A stretch of 64,000 nt of DNA from positions 103,901,548 through 103,965,547 of the forward strand of contig CM072884.1 of assembly GCA_037013685.1 (NCBI GenBank), read 5' to 3'. Below are positions 13,926 to 26,370 of this stretch, one piece after another. The DNA comes from Acridotheres tristis. Its lineage: Eukaryota; Chordata; Aves; Passeriformes; Sturnidae. Position numbers and translations under genes: made by a program. The notes beneath the pieces were generated by a model. That model was not told where the DNA came from. It ran no database searches and saw nothing but the letters and a program-made list of their open reading frames with translations. Position 1 is the stretch's first letter; the number at the start of each line of letters is the position of its first letter.

Positions 13926-16900
13926 GCAACCTTTCCTAAGCTATTATCTAACTGATTGTCACAAAAGAAAAACAAAAAAAGTTGAAGTGCAGACAAAGGC
14001 ATTTGAGTTCAGCTCTGATTTAGCAAGTTTCAGAGAATGATTTCCCGAGCTGAATTCCTCCCAGAGATCCTGAAGAGAGAAATGAAGACTGACAAAGCTA
14101 AGCGTGGAGACCTGACAGAGGATGTCAGACAGACATAAGAAAAAACAAAATTCAGAAGAATTCAAATGTATCTTGCACAGCCATATGCTGCAGCCACAGT
14201 GAGTGTCTCACTGCTCCTGCAGACTCAGCCTCGGATCCTCGGGAGCACACACGGACACCCCAGCTGTGCCCCAGTGCACAGCCCTCCAAAACTGCAGCAC
14301 AACGGCCTCACAACTGCAGCTCAGCCCTCAGCAACACTCCCAAATGTGCGTTAATTACTGGATGTGTACTTAGCTAAGGCAAGCTGTAATTCCACTTAAT
14401 TTCTATTTTTTTAGCCAAAATTGCCCTGGCACTAAGCAGAGGGTATTAAGTGCTTTTCTCGGGTGTGGAGTATACAGTAGCTCTATTATGAGCCCACGGT
14501 AATTCATGAGCAGTTTAACTCCTCATCTTAATCTGTGATCTAATTTGGGATCTAATTTTCTTCCATCCTTACCCCATCTCCCCCTACATTATCCTCCAAA
14601 TAATATACGCTCTCAGAATACCAGAATAGAAATAGAAGTCTATAAATCTTTCAGAAGCATTTATAGAGCTGCTCTGCACTGTGGCATGCATTCAGCTGAC
14701 AGCTGCTGCATGCCTTTGTGTTCTCATTCATTAGACATTGCTGTCTGGATTACATCGGCATAGTGGAATTCTTTATACCCTAATTATCCTTCTGCTCTTT
14801 CACTTGCTTCACAAGGTAGGTGCTTTGTAGGTGCATTAGGAAGAATGTCTGAAGTATTGCTCTGGTTAACCAGTAAAACATCAAATGTTCTGCTGAATCC
14901 TCTCACAATTAAAAAAACATCTGAGCAGTAGGTTGGGGTGGGTCAGTTTGTTTAGGGAAGGAATTAGTAATGGACATTCAGAGGCACAATTAAAGCAAGC
15001 GAAATAATGGCCTTCCTTTGACCTCATTATTTAAAGGATTTCAGGTATTTTCTAAAAAAGAAAAAAAAAAAGGAGCAAGGTCAACTGGGCAGCATAAAAG
15101 GGCTATGGTCCTAAGCTCAGGGAGGAAATAGCTTTGTTAGTTTAACAATGCTGATCTGTCAGCTGTGACACAAGTTTCAAAAGTATTGATGAAAATGTAG
15201 CTTTGAGAAGACCACCCGTATAAATGTAAGTGCTTTGCCTTTTTCTAAATACCAAGGACATCACTATGTCATCTATGGTAGCAAATGAGAGATAGAAAGG
15301 ATCAGAGATGTGTTGGACAGCAATAGCTGATGCACTGCATTTTTAATTTCTCCAATTTACTAATTAAAAATCCTCCTCAGACAAAATGTCTGTTAATGAT
15401 ATTAAAATAGCACAGAATTTCTCAAGTGATGGTTTGTTAAAACATACACATGGAATGCCATTTGATTTCTATAGTTCCAGGTCTACTCAGGATCTTATAA
15501 AAAGTATATGTTTTGTTTATTAGCAAATAACACAATAATTATGTTTTCAGCCTTAAAGAGTTGCAACTTCTGCAGCAAAGTGAAAGAGCTGTTTCTCTTT
15601 GCTGCATACTAATGGGCACCATTTCCTGCATTGCATATCTTCAGGGCCTGCTGGCCTCGAGACTGACTGTGACTATGTCCCAGGGGATGATAAACAAAGA
15701 TGACACAGGGTGTAAAACTCTGGAAGTGGGCTCTCAAATGGAAGAATGACACAGTGTATTCCCTCAGTATCCTGAGCAAAGATTAAAGCTGATGCTTGTT
15801 ACAGTTCTTGAGTAAAAATGTCACCTGACTCTCTTCTCTCAAAGTCTGCTTTTTGCCTCATTAAGGCTTCATTTAGGTGCTTGGATTAGTTTGTATTTCA
15901 GAAAAAAAATGGTTTCTTAGTCGTGGAAGGGAAGGATGAGGATGAGTTGCACTTTGTAAGTCAGCCATTCCTAGGAAATTAGTTCAATTCTGTTGAAATT
16001 AGTGTATGTTGCATATATACATTTATGTTCATGCTTTTCTGGACCATCTTTATATCAGAGAAGGTGCTGGATTACGAGTAGGCATTGCTTTCTCACAGTT
16101 CAAATCTAAGCAAGATGCACTTTTGTGTCACTTGTCACAAATGGTACCATTTCCCCATCTTTAAATGCTTACAGATTAGGATATCTCTCCATTACACCAT
16201 GCAGGCTGGAAGGCAGAAGCCAGTAGGAATAAAAACCAAGACTCTTATTAAATACGGTGGGTGAGCAATGCAGATTCACAGCAGCTCAGGGCACTCCATA
16301 CTCACAACTGTGATTTAACAGAAAATTGGCAGAAAGGACATGAGACTTACACATTGGGTGGAAAAGGATTTAGTCATACATGTGGTTAAGTGCTGAGTGA
16401 CAAGTAGGGAAGGCACTCACCACAGCAAACAGCCGAGTCTGTACCATCCCTGCTTGGATACCTTCAGGGGTTTTTTCAGTAGCTGACACAGTTCAGAGGG
16501 GGCCATGCAGACCAGGGAATGGCCAAAGTCAGACCAACGTGGTATGTGCATGAGCAATCACGTGTTGATACTTGGACTGCATGCCCAGCAAATTCTCTGT
16601 AAAATATTTTGTTAAGAACTACATGACCAGTATAAAAAAGGCTAGATGTTTCTTTTTTATTGTAGAAACAAAGAATATATTACTAAAAACTAAGGCACCA
16701 GTCCCTCTATCTTTTACCAGAATACTGAATCCACCCGGCTTTATAACACCAAAAATGGCTTTTCTTAAAACCTGTGGTTTCTGCAGTGAAAAGAAACCAT
16801 CCTCAGAATGTTAATTCATTAGTTTTAGATTATTTTAGCATTCCCCCTCATGCAGTTGCCAAGCCCTCTGGCCGAAAGCACTGAGACATCAAAGGTCATT

Positions 16901-18303
16901 TGGGCCAATGATTACTTTTGTCAGCTGGGTAGTTTCTTTCACTTGGTTAATTAATCATGCTCTGCATATTTCTCAGCCTCAGCCTGTCTCAGGGAAACAG
17001 TATGTGACATTATTGGTACTGGGTTTATTAAAGGCACAGCAAAGAAAGTAATTTGCAGATAATACAAAATTACAACTACAAAGGATAATATCACAGTATT
17101 GACATTGTATAATTGACTGATGGAAATATTTTGGTTTTCTTGCAACTCAGATATTACTTAGTGGGGTATACAGAAGGACAAATAAATAAATCTGGGAGTC
17201 AGATAGTTTAAATCTTCCAACCTTGTCAGATTTTAATTTGATTTACAATAATTTTGCAAAATTGTCCTCTTACTATGGTGTGCAGTTGACTTTCTTACCA
17301 TAGCTTAAGATAGGAAAGAAAGATATTCTGAAACACAAAAGAGTAAAAATCCTGAGATATTGAAGATTACAGGCAGAATTATGAAAATTAAGACAGAATT
17401 TTTGAGATAAACTTATAGATTCTTGTGAGAAAATGCACATTTTGGGGCATATTTTATGCAGCATGTTTCAAAATTTGCAATTGCAGTCACAAGTTGTCTA
17501 TCATTTATTTCATATTAGGAGTCAGTCTAAGCATTTCCCTTCTACCATGAATGCAAAAATTGTGGACAATAAAACCAAATAAATAAACACAAATAAATAC
17601 AGAAAGCAACTCCAGTCAAAACTTGCACGTTACATCTACAAATTGAAAAGAACATAAAGGAATAAGGTATACCTAATATCTCACCGTGGATAGTAAGCTC
17701 AATTTTTAATGATTTGTCTTTCTTTTCTTTTACAATGGGGGGTCTTTATTTTGGAAGACTGACATAAGCTGTAAATAGAATAACGTTTGCATTTTGGCAA
17801 AGATTGGAAAGATTAAAGGATATCCTTAAGTTTATATTTGAGATAATGCTAAAAATGTAATTTCTTATTTTCTTTTCTAGTTCTTTACCTACAAAGCTAA
17901 GTTCTTCTTTCCATGGGACAGCACCAGTACCTTTAAAGTTGTGTTTAGAAACGTGTTTTCCAAAACCAAAGAAAATATTAAAAGATGTGTGGGTAAAATT
18001 AATGAATATATGGGAATGTCATTAATAGACATAGGAGAGGTAGAAACCTCTACTGTTAAACTTGTTTGGTGTTTCCCATAAGGGGAGAATTTTCAGGTGA
18101 TTTTTTTTTAAATTTGATCTATTCCACATAAGGCAAACACATTATTTAGCAAATGTTAAAAAAAAAAAAAAATGCAGATATTTTATTTGAAATGCTGTGG
18201 CTGTGCCATGGTTTCATACTTGGCAATATCAGGAGGGGGTCTTCTCAAGAAAATATTCTGACCTCTGGACTAAAATCAACTTTTGAAAATTAGAATTACT
18301 TAG

Positions 18304-18322
18304 GTTGTTCAGCCAGAACAAC
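18304..18322. repeat. Perfect 7-bp inverted repeat with 5-bp loop
   Basis: GTTGTTC AGCCA GAACAAC, 27 bp before the larger inverted repeat. Short enough to arise by chance; noted because of the neighbour. Confidence 0.8.
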
Positions 18323-18349
18323 CCATATAGTTGAGAAGACAGTGAGTGC

Positions 18350-18426
18350 ACAGTCCCTGCAGGAAGAGAAGTAGCTTGCAACAAAGGGCTGTGAGGATTT
18401 GAGAACACCTTTCCTGCAGGGACTGT
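18350..18426. repeat. Perfect 16-bp inverted repeat with 45-bp loop
   Basis: ACAGTCCCTGCAGGAA at 18350-18365 is exactly complementary to TTCCTGCAGGGACTGT at 18411-18426. Each arm also contains the palindrome CCTGCAGG. Pairing does not extend beyond the arms in either direction. Confidence 0.93.
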
Positions 18427-21400
18427 TCCCAGGGATGCTGGAGGTACCATGGATTGTGAAATTGAATGTGGAAAGTTTATCCTCTTGCCTCTCTCTCAAT
18501 CTTTGTGAGAGTGATTTTTAAACCTGCACTTTCTTGCCCTAGGAACATTCTCTTTCCTGATGAGTGCTGTGGCCAAGTCCAATGCAGAATGGTCTCGTGC
18601 AGGAAGGAGGGAGAAGTCCAGCAGAGGACCAAGGGAGGATCCTGTGTGATGGGAGACTGGGGAGCCCTGCTTGGAGAAGGAGGCTGAGGCATCTCAGGAG
18701 ACAGGACTGGGGGAGGGAAATTCTGAAAGCAGGGGAGAGGTGATGATGCCAGAGAGAAACAAGCAGAAGAAGACATACCAGCAGAACATATGCCCAGAGC
18801 CTGGAACAGAAAACATGACTCCAGTTTTAGGTTTCTCTGCTATCAGCTGATAACTGTGAAACTCGCTCTAGAGAATCTTGCCCCTAGCTGAGTGTTGCTC
18901 TGCCGAGGAGGGAATAAATATTCTATCCAAAATTCTGTCAGCTCGGAGGGCCGAGGTCTCTGGAACACAGGCACAGACCGCAGTAGCTGGATGATTGTTT
19001 TTTGTTTTGTTTCTTTCGATAAATTGACAATTTCAATTCAAGAAGCTTTAAAAATGCGAAAAATTATTGTTAATGATTGGGTGAGAATTAGATATCATTT
19101 TTATTTTATTTTTCTACTGCTAGCTGTGGATGTTGCAGATATAGTCATCTTTATTTACATGTTGCACACAAGTCTACATTTCATTTTTTTCCAAGGGAAC
19201 CCAACTGCACTAACATCAATAGATAATTCTTTAACCGAATCAACTATTTTATAGATATATTTATGTATTTATTTATGTGTGTTCTGGGTGCAATTTTATG
19301 TATTTATATATTATATATTTATATTTTCTGTTTAACAGTGGCCTTGTGTCCTTTTTTTTACTGCACATTATTAATTCCCTGCTATGAAAATAAACTATTA
19401 TTAACTCCCTCACAGGGTTTACCATAGCTATCTGCATTAATGCATCTCAGTGTTTGACAGTTATTTTGGTCACATCATCACAGGGGTGGCTGAAATGAGA
19501 AGGAAACAAATCTCTTCCACAGAAAGCTCTGAAATTATTTTCATCCAAAATTGCCAATAATTTTCATTATGTCTTTGACTTTGACTTGAACGTTTTGATA
19601 ATCTATTTCTATACAGTGTGTAATGCATTCACAGCAGTTGCAAAGATATATGTCCCTAGTCAAACTGAATTGGTGGCTTGCTTCTGCAAACACATCCAAG
19701 ATGGGTCTACTTTGCCACAGGGACAGAAGAAGCCAGAGGCAGAGGCAAAACTCTGGGGGTGGCATCTGAGGAGGGCTGAGAGAAGAATCAAGTGGATTCT
19801 GGACAACCAGGTCTGTGCTCCTCCTGCAACCAGAGGCAGGGCAAGAAATAAAGAAATAACTGATACTTCTAAGTGGAGTTTTAGTTCTTCACAGCAGCAT
19901 TTACTGCCCTACATCCACAAAATTTCTCACAGTCACAGCAAAATTCAGCTTGTCTTTGCAGGACCTTGACCAGGGCAGAGCAGTAAGTGGGGCACGGCCA
20001 CTTCGCAATTTTCCTTTTCCCTACTTTTACTCTGCTGATGTGCTCCACTGCCTTTTTTCCTCATGCTTGAATCCAACCCTAGATACATCACTTAACAAAC
20101 AATGTTCTCTGTGTGTCATAGTTTGTCAAGTCCTCTGACAACTTTCTTTTACTCAGTATTAAAACCTATTCGTTTTAAAAGGGAGTCAGCACATACTTTT
20201 GTTAGTGAATCAACAATTCAAGCTTTTCTCTTGTAATATTAGCTCATACAACAGGTGTTCCAAATACCTCAGTACAATTGTTTGATTTAAAAGACAGCAG
20301 TAATTGTCAATCAGCTTTCGTTACCTGCAGTGCTTACTTTTAAGCCCTGATAAATATTTTTCCATCTCTTTCTTGCCTAAAAAACTTAGTTTGCAACATC
20401 ATATAAATTGGTTTGTTGTTTTTCTGTTTTTAAATAATCCAGTTAAAAGTCTTTTTGTCCAGAGATAAATGCTGTTCAAACCCACAGGGGTGGCTATAAA
20501 GAAAAAGCTGTCAGAGGTACAAAGAAAACTGTTCATCTACCTTGTATAAAGACATGAAATGGAAAAGCCAAGAGAGAGTAGTAAGGAAAGGTCAAGGAAA
20601 CTTCAGAGGAGTCAGATTAGAATGAACCAGAGGGAAACGAGGTGGTGTGAGTGAGACTAGGACAGCTTTTCAAAGGAGAATGCATAGAGTGTCTTCATAT
20701 ATCTAACAGACATATTTTTATTCAGATAAGTATCTTTTCCTTATGTGTATAGGCCACTGGCTTTTTCCAAGAATGCTTCAAGCACAGGATATTAATTTTT
20801 TTTTCTTCTGAAAGTAACACATTTGGAACAGTGAATTCTGTAGAGACAATAGAACAAAGAATCCTCATCTAAAACTCATTTTAGCATATTTGAGTTTAAA
20901 TCAGCAAGACTCACAGTTGGGGTAGATAGCAAAATAACACTTCTATCATTCTGGTGAATTTACAGAGATAATTCAAATAGGAGCATTAAAGAAAATGGTG
21001 AGCTAGTTTGTTCATGGAGAGGGGAAATGGCAGCCATCATTAAGCAAACACAAAGAAAAAAGGGAGTCAAGCAGTGAGCAGAAAAACCGTAGCAAGAGTG
21101 AGAGGAGAAAAAGCAAAGGATGGAATTATTCAGCAGTTCCTCAGGAATATGTTAGATTTAATCTGCTTTGAGCTTTAGTCTGCTCGTTGACTTCAGTGAT
21201 AGTTGTATCTAGCTAAGCTCTGGACAAATTAACCATTAGAGTTTCTTTAACATGAGACATGTCTCCCAGATAGCTAACAGTTTATAATTCACTGATTCGA
21301 AAAATATGTGGCAAGTCAAGAATCTGGGTTTCCTCTTCTTCTGTGTACCTGAAGAGCAGAAACAGTGATAGATTTGCCCAGACATGGCAAACTCTTTGTG

Positions 21401-22297
21401 ATAAACAAGTAAAAGTGGCTACAACCTTAGTACTTAGTACTGTCATGTAGGAAGCAAAAAGAGGTATCATCTTTCCATTTATTTCCTCCCTATCAAATAG
21501 GTTGTCTCTCACTGCCTTATTAGCAGTCCTTAAATGCTACTATTCATATTAACCCCTTGAGATGTGCTGTGGTTAGAAATCCCTTGCTGGCATCCTTGTC
21601 TCAAGCATGTTCACTGAGGACAGGCTTTGCAGTTCAGTCTGTGCAGTGTTAGGTGCTGTACCTGCAGCAGCAGCAAGCTCCAGTCCGATTTTTTAAGCTT
21701 TGCTCAAGACAGATACCTGCAGAGCCTTCTGTAGAGTTGAGCGTATGCCTGGCACAAATTGAACGCTGCAAGATTTTTACAGCCAGTCTCTAAAGAGTTC
21801 TGCTAAGCATGTAAGAACATGGCTTTTGAAAGGCTTTATAAGCTGGGCAAATCAGTGTAAACAATCAAGCAGAGGCAACAGCCACCTTCATGTCCCCGAG
21901 ATTAGTCCCCTGTGAAAACTGAAATCCATTGCCTAAAAAAAAAAAAAAAATAGTGCTCGTCAAAGGAATTACTGGAGATGCTGTAGCTTAGGCAAACCAT
22001 TTCTTTTTCTAACTTTAGTCTGGAAAACACTATGAAATGTTAACTGCAAGCATTACTGCTCTCTCTGCAGATAGATAAAAGGAGAGCATGCAGTCACCAA
22101 ATTACTACAGCATGCTGCTTCCCTTGCCACAGTCTGGTGTTAAATTCTACCCAGCATTGTTTACTGAGTGCCACACTGCAGAGAACAGAGAGGAAAACTC
22201 TTCCTTGCCCAATTTACTTGCTAGCTTTGTGTCTTCAGTGAAAGCCTGATCAAACATAAGCTGCTGCCCAAAGTAGGGCACATTTGTTTCTTTTCTT

Positions 22298-22320
22298 TGT
22301 GTGTGTGTGTGTGTGTGTGT
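22298..22320. repeat. (TG)n microsatellite
   Basis: Uninterrupted TG dinucleotide run of 23 bp. Confidence 0.95.
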
Positions 22321-24590
22321 AAATGTATTCCTTTAATTAATTCACCTGTTTGCTTATCAATTGACAGATATTTTTGTTTTTCTTAAAGAAACATCCAGTT
22401 TTTCATGCTACTGTAAGGTCTGTAAGGCTTTAGTAGTTGATTTTTTTTCTAGAAACAAAGGAATTCCATACTAAATTGGACAGAAAGCAAGGGCTTTAGT
22501 CCACTGAACCAAGAAGAGCAATTTTATTTAACTATATGAGCAGTCTGGTGCAAAAGGTAAGTGAAACATGGCCCATCCCGATCTTTAAAGGTTTAACAGG
22601 ATTTTCATTGCGAATATTGCATTAAAGAAGAGCTCATTTTTCTGTTTGTGGCTCAGGATGCACAAAGTAAACATGTCCCTCGGAGAAGAAATAATATCTT
22701 CAGTACAAACTGTGAGTCACGGCTGGCTTGAGAAGGGAACTCGTGAGGGAGCAGTGCCACCTGCGGGCTGTGTCAACCTCGGCAGGGCTGGCCCTTTACA
22801 GACTGTCATGAATGAATAAAGCAAGGTCTCTCAGTAATCTGCCGTATGTATTTAACTACCTGTTGGGGATGCACAGAATAAATTTTGTTCTCCATCCTTT
22901 CCTCTGCTTATGATGTCTTTCTAGCATGCTCAAAAATCTGGCAGCTTTTCTGAAGAAGGGAGAGGATTTTATTCTGGAATTGAAATCTGCAGGGTTGCAA
23001 TATGCTCTGAGAGCAAGAGGTTTCAATATTGAAAGGAAAATACTCCTTTCCGTAGCACAGATTTATGCGAAAAATCTTCAGGGTTGAGGAGACTTCAAAT
23101 GAGCAATGTGTATCCATGATGTCCCATCGGAAGATTAAATGTCCCTGGCAGGTACAAAAGCAACGACTATGAAGAATATTAAATAAACAAAAAGCACACT
23201 GATTTGTTTAATTTACTGCCAGATGTTACCAGGGAGCCAGGATTTATATGTGTTCAGAAAGGAGTTAGACCCCGGCACAGATGGGAACAGCTGGTCCTTA
23301 CATGCTAGGAAAAGGAGTGTGGGGGCCATTTTTTCCAAGGAAGTCTCTAAATTCCTGAGCTCCTTTGAGTGAGTTCTTGTGCACTGTTTCTTGTATTTTT
23401 TCTCTGTACAGCTGTATTTGCTACCAATAGGGAGAAGATAAGCAAGTACAGTGGAATTTCACCTCACCAGTGCATCCATTATAGTTCTATTTAAAGAAAT
23501 ACCTGTGTGCTGGCAGGAACTAATCTTAATGCAACACTAAAATCTCAAATACAAAAGAATAAAAAAAGACTAATAAAGGTCTAAAGCATAGTTAATGTTA
23601 AGCAATATAATGGGCTATGCATGGAACTTTCTTCACTGTAACATATCAGAAAAAAAAAATCTTGTTACCTTGCTAGATTGTTTCCAAAAACAAACAGCCC
23701 AAAATCTAGGCATGCAGGCTGGGAGAGAAGCCTGCTGCAACAGAAGGTATGAGAGAATGAGTAAATGAACCTTGTCACTCTGAACTTATATTACACAATG
23801 ATAAAAGGAGTTGATAAAAGTGATTACATAAATAGACCTATTGTCGCCTTTTGGAAGAACCCAAATCAGCATTTTCCTACATTTGCCCCAGCTCTTTAAA
23901 CTCGTGAGGAATCTGTAATTGGCAGAAATGTAGACCTCATCAAAAGTTGTTGGCTAAGAAATATGTGTTTTCTTTCATTCATTTTATGCCTAAAAGCAAA
24001 TTCTCATTGTTACTCATAAAATGGATCAGTACAACTGATCTTAAAAGTGACTTTCTATTTTTCTTCTACTCAGTTCAGGATTTTTCCCTATTATGAGCAG
24101 ACACAGGCGTGCTGCCCATCACTATTGTTTTGCACTTTCTTTTGCTTCTTGCTATCACATTTTCCTTTGGCCTTTGGAATGGCAGCAGTCCTGAAGTGGT
24201 TAGTGAATATCAGATAAGCTGCATGATATTCACATGGTACCAGTTTGAAGCTATTCTTTTTTCTGCCTTCAAAGGAATAAGAGACCTGATACCCTCCATT
24301 TAAATTGTGTTCATTTAAAGGCTATCATATTCCCCCTGGAGTTCTCATATGACTTCCCATCTTCTCAGACATAATCAGAGGAGACTTGCAATGTTAATCT
24401 CAGTTCTCTAATCAAAAGAATGCAAATTTTACTGCCCTATCTCAGTTTGACATCAGTAGGACTACTGATTACCACTAAGGGACAAGAGCTATGCTAAGCT
24501 TGCTCTTCCAGGGTAGATATATTTTATGGCTTTATGCTGTTGGTAAGACACCACACTATTTCCCTTCCTCATCATCATCATCATCACTGG

Positions 24591-26370
24591 TAATCATAGA
24601 ATAGAATTATAGAATCATTTTGATTGGAAAAGGTATTTAAGTCCATTGAGTATAACCATTATCCCAGCATTGCCAAGTCCATCAATAAAAGAGGTCCTCA
24701 AGGGTCACAACTACAGATCTCCTGAATATCTCCTGTGATGGTGATTCAACCACTTCCCTGGGCAGCCTTGTTCCAGCTTTTGACAACCCTTTCCTTGAAG
24801 AAAATGTCCATAATATCTACAATAAATCTTGCCTGGTGCAACTTGAGGCCATTTCCTCTGCTCCTGCCATTTTTACTTGGAGAAGAGACCAACCCCCACC
24901 ACACCACAATTTCCTTTCAGGGAGCTGTAGAGGGTGATGAGGTCTCCCCCAAGCCTCCTTTTCTCCAGGCTAACATCCCCAGCTCCATCAGCTGCTCTTT
25001 ATCAGACTCCAGACCCTCCCCAGCTCCATTGCCCTTCTCTGGACTCACTCCAGCCCCTCAATGCCTCTCTTGTAGTGAGGTGCCCAAAACTGCACACAGG
25101 GTTTGAGGTGTGGCCTCACCAGTGCTGAGCACAGGGGGACAATCCCTGCCCTGCTCCTGCTGCCACACTATTGCTGATCCAGGCCAGGTGCCATTGGCCT
25201 TCCTGGCCCCCTGGGCACACCTGGCTCATGCTCAGCTGCTGTTGACCAGCACCCCCAGGTCCTTTTCCTCCAGGCACCTTTCCAGCCACTCTTCCCCCAG
25301 CCTGAAGTGCTGCCTGGGGCTGTGACTCAAGTGCAGAATCCAACCCTTGGTCTTGTTGAGCTTCACACAATTGGTTTTGGACCATCAACCCAGTCTGTCC
25401 AGATCCCTCTTTAGAGCCTTCTTACCGTCCAACAGATCAATACTCCTGCCCAATATGTCATTTTCTGCAAACAATGCAGCTGTCCAAGCCACGTGCAGAC
25501 AGTTTCTCCAGAATTTTGTGGGAAATGATATTAAAGCTTTACTGAAGTCCAGCTAGACAACAGGCACAGCCTGTTTCTCATGCACTAAGTGGATCACCTT
25601 GTCATAGAAACAGATCAGGTTTGTCAGGTAGAGCCTGCCATTCCTAAACCCATGCTGGCTGGGCCTGATCCCCTGGTTGTCCCACCTGTGCCACATGAAG
25701 GCACTCAGGATGATCTGTTCCATGTCCTTCCCTGCACTGAGGTCGGGCTGACAGGCCTGTAGCTCCCTGGATCCTCCTTACAGTCCTTGTTGTAGATGGA
25801 CATTAGGTCCATTCCAGTCAACTGGGATCTCCCTGGTTAGCCAGGACTGCTGGTAAATCACGGAAAGTGTCTTGGTGAGCACTTCCACCAGGTCCCTCAG
25901 TACCCTGGGGTGGATCCCATCTGGCCTGTGCGTATCAGGCCAGTGAACATTTACTCTTAGATTACAGGGGCTTCATGCTGCTCCTCTTCCTTCTCTTCCA
26001 GTTCAGGGAGCTCAGCACCCAGAGAACATCTGGTCTCACTACCACAGACCAAGGCATGAAGTACCTCAGTCTTTCCCTGTATTCCTCCCCCTCCATGTAT
26101 CGAATAAAAGATGGGGACTCAGCTCTCCTTTGCTTTCTAATGCATCAATAGAACAGGTTTTATTGTGTTTTACCACAGTACTCAGACAATTTCTGGTCAA
26201 GGTTTGGCTCTTCTCATTTTCTCCCTGCATAACCTCAAAATATCCTCATAGTCCTTTTGCATAACCTGCTCCTTCTTCAAAAAGTCATAAACTCTTCTCT
26301 TAGTCTTGAGTTTCAGCCAAATATCTCTGTTTAGCCAGGCCAGTTTTGTTCCTCTGCTCATGTTTGACTC
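24591..26370 (-). mobile_element. CR1 LINE, 5'-truncated, degenerate ORF2 (reverse transcriptase)
   Basis: About 1.8 kb in reverse orientation. The 3' terminus lies at the left, with the CR1-type ATTCTA/ATGATT repeats at 24591-24615. Moving right it passes through the 3' UTR, the RT C-terminal region (on the minus strand QLSMSQVC...ISNSV near 25160-25230), the degenerate FADD active-site region near 25460-25475, then the RT fingers to about 25990 and upstream ORF2 to about 26370. The FADD motif is altered by a small insertion (reads FAEND). About 200 bp expected beside it appear to be missing, so the palm domain is broken. Several frameshifts and stops make it non-functional. The right edge is approximate. 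Confidence 0.9.

Larger units (their letters stand above)
13926..24590. other. Intergenic; possible conserved non-coding sequence at 14345-14775
   Basis: Mostly AT-rich unique-looking DNA. Holds the inverted repeats near 18.3 kb, a TG microsatellite at 22298 and A tracts near 18160 and 21935. No protein-coding exon could be supported. Confidence 0.55.

Noticed and set aside
24735..25556. Several open frames of 64-123 codons on both strands
   Set aside because: They lie inside the decayed CR1; the plus-strand ones are antisense, and the minus one at 25116-25388 is a frameshifted RT fragment.
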